Shown here one piece after another: positions 57,487 to 64,000 of a stretch of DNA of 64,000 nucleotides. Every line of letters begins with the position of its first letter. The first letter of the stretch is position 1. The position numbers were made by a program, and so were the translations under genes. The notes beneath the pieces were generated by a model that did no database searches, was not told the DNA's origin, and saw only the letters and a program-made list of their open reading frames with translations. The stretch is taken from the NCBI GenBank assembly GCA_009784235.1, contig WRCC01000002.1, positions 248,736 through 312,735 on the forward strand, in the 5' to 3' direction. The stretch is from Alphaproteobacteria bacterium. GTDB lineage: Bacteria; Pseudomonadota; Alphaproteobacteria; Rs-D84.

Positions 57487-58293
57487 CTTTGTGCACTTGA
57501 TGCGAACGATGCCCGATGCGTCGATTAATGCCGCGCCTTGGGACATGCTGTTGCAGACAAAGTGTGCGGCGCGTTCGCCGGACCATGATATGTCTGTTTT
57601 GACATCTTGTCCGACCGCATGACCGATGGCGGATGCATGATAAACAAAGCAGTCGCGTCCGGTATCGGATGGCAATGCGTTATGCAGAACCCAATTGATG
57701 CCAAGCCAACGTTTTACTTCGAATCCGCCAATCATGGTACCTTCGCCGACATAATCAGACGATGTGAATTCCGGCATGGACAGCAATGCGTTCCATTGAT
57801 TTACGCCAACAACCGCGAATCTGCGGCCATCGTCTGGGATATCGTTGGTGTTCAGAATCGCGACCGCATTCAGTATCAGTTCTTTGGAAAGTGCCGCATT
57901 GTATGCACCGACTTCCAACGTTGCACCCGACATCGCATCAATAATCAATTCGTCCGTCTTGCGGCCCAGCGCGTATGCACCGGCCGACGCAACGACGCGA
58001 CGTTCATCGATGTTGATTTTCAGTTCATCGAGTGCATCGACCCAATCGCCGGCATAATAATCCGCCAATTGGCATTCGACCGCGGTGTGGGCCAGATTCA
58101 TGACTGGCACCAAATCGTGACGTGCTTTGGTTCCGGCTGCGCCGCGACCGACCTTTTGGAATACGGTGCTGGCACCGACCACGCCGTTTTTCGAACGGAT
58201 GGTGCTGCGCAACTTTGTGCCCGTCTGTTGGTACGCTAAATGAACATCAGCTTCGAACTGTTTTACAAATGCTTCTGTAATAGACATAGACAT
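57484..58293 (-). CDS. Major capsid protein
   Basis: MSMSITEAFVKQFEADVHLAYQQTGTKLRSTIRSKNGVVGASTVFQKVGRGAAGTKARHDLVPVMNLAHTAVECQLADYYAGDWVDALDELKINIDERRVVASAGAYALGRKTDELIIDAM. Confidence 0.85.
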   Translation of the reverse strand: MSMSITEAFVKQFEADVHLAYQQTGTKLRSTIRSKNGVVGASTVFQKVGRGAAGTKARHDLVPVMNLAHTAVECQLADYYAGDWVDALDELKINIDERRVVASAGAYALGRKTDELIIDAMSGATLEVGAYNAALSKELILNAVAILNTNDIPDDGRRFAVVGVNQWNALLSMPEFTSSDYVGEGTMIGGFEVKRWLGINWVLHNALPSDTGRDCFVYHASAIGHAVGQDVKTDISWSGERAAHFVCNSMSQGAALIDASGIVRIKCTK

Positions 58294-58454
58294 TTAATTT
58301 TCCTTTGGTTATGGCATCGAAATGCCGATTAAAAAACCAATGCGCAATTGCATCGGTATTGGGTTTTATATTCCGGTTATGCCGTGACGGCGCCGATTTA
58401 CAAAACATTGCGGGTCCAAAGGATTATCCGCAAAACTGAAAAGAAGTGATTAAT

Positions 58455-58482
58455 AAAAAACGCCCCGAAAGGGGCGTTTTTT
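58455..58482 (-). terminator. Intrinsic terminator
   Basis: aaaaaaCGCCCCGAAAGGGGCGtttttt. Confidence 0.85.
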
Positions 58483-58494
58483 CAAAAGAAACAA

Positions 58495-59004
58495 TTATTT
58501 CTTTTTCGCAACCGGTTTTTTCGCCGGGGCTTTTTTCACAGCTGGTTTTTTTGCAACTGGCTTTTTGACGGTCGGTTTTTTCACAGCTGGTTTTTTAACT
58601 GCAACTTTTTTGACAACCGGTTTTTTCACGGCTGGCTTTTTGACGGCTGGTTTTTTAACCGCAACTTTTTTCACAGCTGGCTTTTTCGCTGGGGCTTTTT
58701 TGACGGCCGGTTTTTTTGCAACCGGTTTTTTCGCCATCGGAACGCGGCATGCCAATTTCGCAACTTTCTTTACAACTTTTTTCGCCGGGGCTTTTTTTGC
58801 AACTGGTTTTTTAACAGCTGGCTTTTTCGCAACGACTTTTTTCGGCGCTGCTTTTTTCACGACCGGTTTTTTTACCGCTGGCTTTTTGACGGCTGGTTTT
58901 TTCACAGCCGGCTTTTTCGCAACCGGTTTTTTTGCCGCCGGTTTCGCAGCCGGTTTTGGGGCTGGCTTCTTCGGGGCTGGTTTTTTCAAGAATGAAAATG
59001 CCAT
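58495..59004 (-). CDS. Histone H1-like Lys/Ala/Pro/Val repeat protein
   Basis: MAFSFLKKPAPKKPAPKPAAKPAAKKPVAKKPAVKKPAVKK... KKPAVKK pentads throughout; AAAGGAGAGAAG SD. Confidence 0.75.
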   Translation of the reverse strand: MAFSFLKKPAPKKPAPKPAAKPAAKKPVAKKPAVKKPAVKKPAVKKPVVKKAAPKKVVAKKPAVKKPVAKKAPAKKVVKKVAKLACRVPMAKKPVAKKPAVKKAPAKKPAVKKVAVKKPAVKKPAVKKPVVKKVAVKKPAVKKPTVKKPVAKKPAVKKAPAKKPVAKKK

Positions 59005-59093
59005 TCTTCTCTCCTTTTTTGTTTTCCATAGAACAAAAGTTTTTTGTTCTTGATTTAATTTTATCTGAAAGAGAAAAAATAAACAAGCGAATT

Positions 59094-59747
59094 TTACGAA
59101 TAAAGTTTTTTAAATCCATTTTCAATTTTACGAATGTATTCTTCATCATTGTCTCTCCAATATTTTGGGTCGCGCATCATATCGCGCAAATTTTTTTCTG
59201 TGATTGCATCAGATGTGCCGCCGCCAATCTGAACGGATGGTTCCATTGATTGCATCATTGCGTAAATGCTGCGGATTCCTGCGGGTGACGCGCATAATGA
59301 TTCATAAGTATCGCGCGGCAGAAATTTTTCACCGAACATATCGATGGCCGATAAAGCATCGCGCATTTTATCTTCACCGCCGAAAAAAGTTTTTAATTCA
59401 GCGATTGATTCGTTTTCATATTGCGATTTAAATATTTCAGACAGCGCCGGATGCAAAAAATCATTTGCGATGTCGTAAATTTTTTCAACTTGCGATGCGT
59501 TTAACCCGGCGTCCAGAAATTTCGCACGAATCGAATCATCATCGTACAGCGGGTGCGCCGGATATTCAGCCATATCCGTCGGTACGCCAATTGCGCGGCG
59601 AAATTTATCACGCGTCGTATCATCCGTGCTATCCGTTGGCACAGATACCATCGTTCCGATTTTCTTTTCCAATTCCGAATATGATTTTAACAAAGAATCG
59701 GTATTCAGCGTTCCGTCGTTATTTTGAAATTTTTGTGGGATGTCCAT
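59094..59747 (-). CDS. Capsid assembly scaffold-like protein
   Basis: MDIPQKFQNNDGTLNTDSLLKSYSELEKKIGTMVSVPTDSTDDTTRDKFRRAIGVPTDMAEYPAHPLYDDDSIRAKFLDAGLNASQVEKIYDIANDFLHPAL. Confidence 0.75.
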   Translation of the reverse strand: MDIPQKFQNNDGTLNTDSLLKSYSELEKKIGTMVSVPTDSTDDTTRDKFRRAIGVPTDMAEYPAHPLYDDDSIRAKFLDAGLNASQVEKIYDIANDFLHPALSEIFKSQYENESIAELKTFFGGEDKMRDALSAIDMFGEKFLPRDTYESLCASPAGIRSIYAMMQSMEPSVQIGGGTSDAITEKNLRDMMRDPKYWRDNDEEYIRKIENGFKKLYS

Positions 59748-59932
59748 CAGTTCTCCTTTTTAATTCCGTTGCGCAGAAAGAAAATCCCGCCCAAGGTGAA
59801 TATTGCGTGCATCGTTAAAAATAAATCTGTATCGCCAACAATGTATGCCGCGACCGCAGAAATGATTCCAGCGCCAGATAATATGTAAGTACGGCGTCCG
59901 GCCATCCATCCGCCGTTTAAAATTTTGTTCAT
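59747..59932 (-). CDS. Small two-TM holin-like protein
   Basis: YILSGAGIISAVAAYIVGDTDLFLTMHAIFTLGGIFFLRNGIKKEN; next to hydrolase gene. Confidence 0.5.
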   Translation of the reverse strand: MNKILNGGWMAGRRTYILSGAGIISAVAAYIVGDTDLFLTMHAIFTLGGIFFLRNGIKKEN

Positions 59933-60366
59933 ACATTATCCTCTAAATAAAACAATAACCCATCTACATCGGCGATATATCCGATTCCCATCGACCAATC
60001 TGGAATATCATCCGCATGATGAAATCGCGTGGCACCGCCAACTGAATCCATTAATTGACCGCACATCATTCGTCGCACGCTGCGCAAACACATTTGGAAT
60101 TTGTTCGAACGGCTGTCCACATAAATTAATTCCTTGTGCGGATTATTACGTTGCAGCGATTCGAAAATGTTCGAATCATTCGCAATATCTGAAAATTCAC
60201 GCCCGGATGCGGCCGCCAAATTTTTTATCATGGATGCCAATGCTTCAACCGCGGCCAAAGACGATGCGCCGGTTTCGGCATAAATAATCCGCGCTAATTT
60301 ATATCGTGTAATTTTATTGTCATCATCATTTGTGACCAGAATTAAATCTTGTTTATCGAATGCCAT
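59929..60366 (-). CDS. Cell wall hydrolase (SleB-like)
   Basis: RIIYAETGASSLAAVEALASMIKNLA...VGGATRFHHADDIPDWSMGIGYIADVDGLLFY. Confidence 0.7.
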   Translation of the reverse strand: MAFDKQDLILVTNDDDNKITRYKLARIIYAETGASSLAAVEALASMIKNLAAASGREFSDIANDSNIFESLQRNNPHKELIYVDSRSNKFQMCLRSVRRMMCGQLMDSVGGATRFHHADDIPDWSMGIGYIADVDGLLFYLEDNV

Positions 60367-60386
60367 TTGAATTCCTTAGAGAAAAA

Positions 60387-60409
60387 AAGCCGCGCATTTT
60401 GCGCGGCTT
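60387..60409 (-). terminator. Intrinsic terminator after ogt
   Basis: Minus strand AAGCCGCGCAAAATGCGCGGCTTttttttc. Confidence 0.7.
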
Positions 60410-60482
60410 GAAAGATATAAAGGCATAAAAAAACGCCCACATGGGACGATAATAGATTTACACCTTTGACGCAAACATCATA

Positions 60483-60947
60483 TCACAAATTCGATTCTAA
60501 TTCAAGAAGAAATTTTTTTGTTCCGATGCCCCAGTCCGAAAGGCCGCAGTATCCGCGCAGGCCAGCGGCACCGACGATTCGATGACACGGTACAATTAAT
60601 ACAATTGGATTTTTGGAAAGCGCGCCACCGACGGCGCGCGGCGCGGATGCAATTTCGCGCGCGATATCGCCATAAGTCTTCGTTTTGCCGTACGGGATTT
60701 TCGAACATGCATTCCAAACAGATTTTTGAAATTCTGTGCCGCATGGATTCAATTTAAAATCCGCACATGGATTTTTTCCATCAAAAAAATCATGCAACCA
60801 TTTTTCCAACCGGCCCAGGACAGGGGACAAGTTTTTATTCGTCGCGCTATCGCCTGCATCCACAAAAATTAATTCCAAAATCGTGCCATCACGCTCGGTC
60901 GCACGTACAGTTCCGCATGGGGTTTTAAAGAAAGCAGTATTATTCAT
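60483..60947 (-). CDS. ogt: Methylated-DNA--protein-cysteine methyltransferase
   Basis: FQKSVWNACSKIPYGKTKTYGDIAREIASAPRAVGGALSKNPIVLIVPCHRIVGAAGLRGYCGL. Confidence 0.92.
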   Translation of the reverse strand: MNNTAFFKTPCGTVRATERDGTILELIFVDAGDSATNKNLSPVLGRLEKWLHDFFDGKNPCADFKLNPCGTEFQKSVWNACSKIPYGKTKTYGDIAREIASAPRAVGGALSKNPIVLIVPCHRIVGAAGLRGYCGLSDWGIGTKKFLLELESNL

Positions 60948-60960
60948 ATTGTTAAAATAA

Positions 60961-61036
60961 TGGTGGATGGTATTGGACTCGAACCAACGACCCCTTCGAT
61001 GTGAACGAAGTGCTCTACCAACTGAGCTAACCATCC
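60961..61036 (-). tRNA. tRNA-Val(CAC)
   Basis: Reverse complement GGATGGTTAGCTCAGTTGGTAGAGCACTTCGTTCACATCGAAGGGGTCGTTGGTTCGAGTCCAATACCATCCACCA. Confidence 0.9.
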
Positions 61037-61114
61037 AGCCCGCGGATTCTATCAAAAATTATAAAGGGTGCAATATTTATTTTCATTTTCGATATTTTGA
61101 TATATAATGACGAT

Positions 61115-62554
61115 ATGCAAAATAAAAAACTGATTTTTGTGGCTGCGGCCCTGATTACAGCGATTGTCACGGTATGTTTGTTTTCGGGTGGACGCGATAA
61201 TATACGTCTGCGTGAACATTGCTTTGTAAAAAATGAACGTACAATTTGCGAATACAGCGTTCCAATGCGTCGTGCTGATGGCGCCCGCAATCCAAAAATT
61301 ACACTTGGGCACAATTGTGCTGAACGCCCGGTTGTTGCGGTTTTATTAGCGCAGAGCGATTACAAGGATAACCGCTATGCAATTGAAAAACCATATGTCG
61401 ATGTCCTGATTGATAATGAATTGTGTCCAGTATTTATTTCATGGACGAATGTAAATGAGCAATTGGCAATATGGCGTCCGGACGGGATTTTGGTTCCCGG
61501 TGGCACATTTGCAATTTTACATTCTCAGACTGTCACAGAATTTGCCGGCGACCCATCTTATCGCGGGCTGCGCCGTGGGTTTGCATACACGATAATGCTT
61601 GATTATGCGCGTCATCATAAATTACCAACGCTGGGTATTTGCGCAGGCGCACAAAAAATGGCGATATTTTTGGGCGGTAAATTAATCGGTCGTATAAATG
61701 AATTTGGTGCCACGATTAATCACAAAGACATTCATGGACCCGGACATGAAATCGAAATCATGCCGAATACATTGCTGCGCCGGATTGTTGGGCAAAAAGA
61801 TATCACGGTAAATACATCGCATAACAGTGCGATTTACGACAAAGCAGCGGGCGATTTTATTGTATCCGCACGTGCACCGGATGGAATTATAGAAGCGATA
61901 GAGCCGAAAAATCCATGGTCTGATTTTGTATTAGGCGTCCAGTGGCATCCGGAATTAATGGCGGCAACTGGCATCAGCGGTGGTGCATCAGATATATTTT
62001 CGGCATTCGCAGACGCAATTAAAACAAAACATGCGATGCAACGTATAATCGTAATCGCCGACGGCACACGGGCAATTGTTTCATTGGTCGAAGGTGGCCG
62101 CACAATTGCAACATTTCCGGGATTTGTCGGGCGACGCGGCGCTGGATTTATTAAACGCGAAGGCGATGGCCAAACACCATTCGGTGAATATCGCATGGGA
62201 TTGGTATTTGGTACGGGCGAACTGGATACGCGCATGCCGCATCGTGTAATCAAAGAAGACGACGTATGGGTGGATGACCCAAAATCGCCACAATATAATA
62301 CGTGGCAAAAGCGTGGCGGAAAATGGGACAGTGCCGAAGACATGCTGATAGACGAATACGAATTCGGCGCAGTTATCGAATACAATACCGATACGATTGT
62401 TCCGGGCCGGGGCAGTGCGATTTTCCTGCACGTTGCGACCGGTCCAACCGCCGGATGCGTCGGGGTCAGTCGCGATGACATGCAGCGTATTTTACGCTGG
62501 ATGGACCCGGCAAAATCGCCTGTCATGCGCATAGAACCAAAGCGCCGCAAATAA
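61115..62554 (+). CDS. Exported fusion: class-I glutamine amidotransferase (peptidase C26-like) + L,D-transpeptidase (YkuD)
   Basis: N-terminal TM; WRPDGILVPGG, LGICAGAQKMAIFLGG, VQWHPELMA; then GFIKREGDGQTPFGEYRMGLVF...GSAIFLHVATGPTAGCVGVSRDDM. Confidence 0.85.
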   Translation: MQNKKLIFVAAALITAIVTVCLFSGGRDNIRLREHCFVKNERTICEYSVPMRRADGARNPKITLGHNCAERPVVAVLLAQSDYKDNRYAIEKPYVDVLIDNELCPVFISWTNVNEQLAIWRPDGILVPGGTFAILHSQTVTEFAGDPSYRGLRRGFAYTIMLDYARHHKLPTLGICAGAQKMAIFLGGKLIGRINEFGATINHKDIHGPGHEIEIMPNTLLRRIVGQKDITVNTSHNSAIYDKAAGDFIVSARAPDGIIEAIEPKNPWSDFVLGVQWHPELMAATGISGGASDIFSAFADAIKTKHAMQRIIVIADGTRAIVSLVEGGRTIATFPGFVGRRGAGFIKREGDGQTPFGEYRMGLVFGTGELDTRMPHRVIKEDDVWVDDPKSPQYNTWQKRGGKWDSAEDMLIDEYEFGAVIEYNTDTIVPGRGSAIFLHVATGPTAGCVGVSRDDMQRILRWMDPAKSPVMRIEPKRRK

Positions 62555-62598
62555 TACCTTGATTTTAACGATTGTTTTTGGTACACGTGCACGCACGT

Positions 62599-62632
62599 GA
62601 AAAGCAACCATTTGGTTGCTGTTTTTTTATTA
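62599..62632 (+). terminator. Intrinsic terminator
   Basis: AAAAGCAACCATTTGGTTGCTgttttttta. Confidence 0.75.
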
Positions 62633-62690
62633 TTTGTATTCCATGGGCGCATATTTGCGCCCATTTTTTATAACCAAAAAGGAGAATAAA

Positions 62691-63446
62691 ATGGGACAAC
62701 CAACGATAGCACATTTACAAAAGCAAACATTGGCCGCGCAATTCTGTGATATGGTGACGGCGGAATATCCGAACCTTTCCATGACTGACAAATATGAATT
62801 AGCCAGCGCGGTCGCCGCGGCATTCACCGGAATAAATCCAAAAGATATTATTAAAAATCATATTCGCGATAACGCCGGACGGTCGGTTGTTAAAAAAATC
62901 CGCCGTGGCACGCGCGTCCAACATGAAAATTTTACCGGTGCGATGGGCGAAATTACAATGGATACGGATGACAAGACATTGCGCGTGCATGATGGCGAAA
63001 CGCTCGGCGGCACGCCGCTGGCACGCTTGTCAGATATTTCATCTGCGGCTGGTGGCGACAATGAACAAATCGCAGAACAAATTGCCGCGGGTCTTGCCGG
63101 CAAAGCAAACAAAAATTTGGATAACATTGATGGTCATATCGATGTTGTTATTGCGTCGCATCGTGCGACAGATGGCTCTTCATGGTTCCGCCGATATAAA
63201 TCTGGATGGGTGGACCAAGGCGGCATATTCACATCAACCGGGACAAATGCGGCCACAATAACATTACCGGTCGAAATGGCGGACATTAATTACGCGACCC
63301 AGGCAACAATGACCGCGCCTGCGGCCACATGGTCGAACAGAGTATTATGTGTTATCCGAACATCTGCGGCCCAGATTTCAGTACACAATGCAGGCGGTTC
63401 CGGGAATCAAGGTATATGTTGGCAAGTATCCGGCCAGTCCGCATAA
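62691..63446 (+). CDS. Phage tail-fibre/tropism-determinant-like protein
   Basis: GEITMDTDDKTLRVHDGETLGGTPLARLSD (hyaluronidase/Mtd N-domain-like); SSWFRRYKSGWVDQGGIFT; VLCVIRTSAAQISVHNAGGSGNQGICWQVSGQSA. Confidence 0.72.
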   Translation: MGQPTIAHLQKQTLAAQFCDMVTAEYPNLSMTDKYELASAVAAAFTGINPKDIIKNHIRDNAGRSVVKKIRRGTRVQHENFTGAMGEITMDTDDKTLRVHDGETLGGTPLARLSDISSAAGGDNEQIAEQIAAGLAGKANKNLDNIDGHIDVVIASHRATDGSSWFRRYKSGWVDQGGIFTSTGTNAATITLPVEMADINYATQATMTAPAATWSNRVLCVIRTSAAQISVHNAGGSGNQGICWQVSGQSA

Positions 63447-63485
63447 ATGCCTTGAAATGACCGAAATTTGCGATATTATTTGGCT

Positions 63486-63911
63486 ATGCTGGATAATATC
63501 GCATTTTATACGATGGACAATATGTGGCGCGGGATTTTAACCGACCTGGGCGCGACGGGCACAGATTTTATGTCGGCTGATATTATAATTGATGCTGGAT
63601 GGGCGGCGGTGGATTTGCCGATGTCGATGTCCGAATTAAAAGAAAAAATTCTGGCTGATATCGACTGCGCGAATTCGGAAATCATCTGTGCGGTGTTCGG
63701 CCGGAATGCAGATTTACCACCTGTTCAGATGAAAATTATCCGTGCGTTGTCACGTGCGGGCGCGGATGGTTTGTCTGCCGGGGATTTGCGTCGCGTACTG
63801 GGCTATTCCACGGATGCAAATACACACGCGGCGGATACGGCAATTTACAATTTACGCCGGGCATTTGGCGCAGATGTAATCAGGTCGGAAAATGGCAAAT
63901 ACAAATTATAA
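63486..63911 (+). CDS. Hypothetical protein with C-terminal winged-helix-like domain
   Basis: MKIIRALSRAGADGLSAGDLRRVLGYSTDANTHAADTAIYNLRRAFGADVIRSENGKYKL resembles OmpR-type C-terminal wHTH. Confidence 0.55.
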   Translation: MLDNIAFYTMDNMWRGILTDLGATGTDFMSADIIIDAGWAAVDLPMSMSELKEKILADIDCANSEIICAVFGRNADLPPVQMKIIRALSRAGADGLSAGDLRRVLGYSTDANTHAADTAIYNLRRAFGADVIRSENGKYKL

Positions 63912-64000
63912 ATTATATTCCTTTGATAAAATCCCAAGTACGCAAGTATATGCGCATGAAATGATTGCAGACGGGCGCGCGACGACGGGGACGATTATAA
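63892..64000 (+). CDS. birA: Biotin--protein ligase N-terminus (partial, runs off right edge)
   Basis: Own translation MANTNYKLYSFDKIPSTQVYAHEMIADGRATTGTII... matches the start of the BirA catalytic domain; overlaps previous stop. Confidence 0.6.
   Translation, partial: MANTNYKLYSFDKIPSTQVYAHEMIADGRATTGTII

Noticed and set aside
58565-59053. Plus-strand ORF MTVGFFTAGFLTATFLTTGFF...
   Set aside because: Antisense shadow of the Lys/Ala/Pro repeat gene on the minus strand; hydrophobic repeat arises from complementing AAA/GCC codons.
33850-60366. Ordinary active prophage
   Set aside because: No integrase, excisionase, replication or complete att pair seen, and core genes (recG, dnaB) lie between the virion genes. 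A decayed prophage cannot be excluded.
1-64000. CRISPR array
   Set aside because: No regularly spaced direct repeats with unique spacers; the repeats found are palindromic intergenic elements or coding repeats.

Overview
This 64-kb window looks like an alphaproteobacterial chromosome. I infer that from gene content, synteny (rpmF-plsX-fabH-ihfA, rplM-rpsI, frr-uppS-cdsA-rseP-bamA, recG, dnaB) and moderate GC, not from a database search. Housekeeping genes, eight tRNA genes and several exported or cysteine-rich proteins are interleaved with a set of podovirus-like virion genes. These are a head-tail connector/portal, T7-like scaffold, major capsid, tail tubular A- and B-like proteins, tail-fibre N-terminal-like protein, cell-wall hydrolases, a small membrane protein and a terminase, nearly all on the minus strand. 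I see no integrase and no phage replication genes.

The main observation is that the large terminase is encoded as two separate, clean ORFs. The ATPase half (53376-53978) and the nuclease half (36943-37767) are on the same strand, about 15.6 kb apart. The intervening DNA includes recG, dnaB, two tRNA genes and defence-like gene pairs. Together this suggests a domesticated podovirus-derived particle locus (a gene-transfer-agent candidate) with a split terminase, or alternatively a prophage broken up by rearrangement. The sequence alone cannot distinguish these.

Other points of interest: a palindromic MITE/REP-like element that appears to supply the Shine-Dalgarno and TTG start of hemW; a strong promoter with a structured leader before a 53-aa protein; a histone H1-like Lys/Ala/Pro repeat protein inside the capsid cluster; a glutamine-amidotransferase/L,D-transpeptidase fusion; and a VirB7/VirB8-like mini-operon. 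All family assignments were made by reading motifs in the translations; no searches were run.
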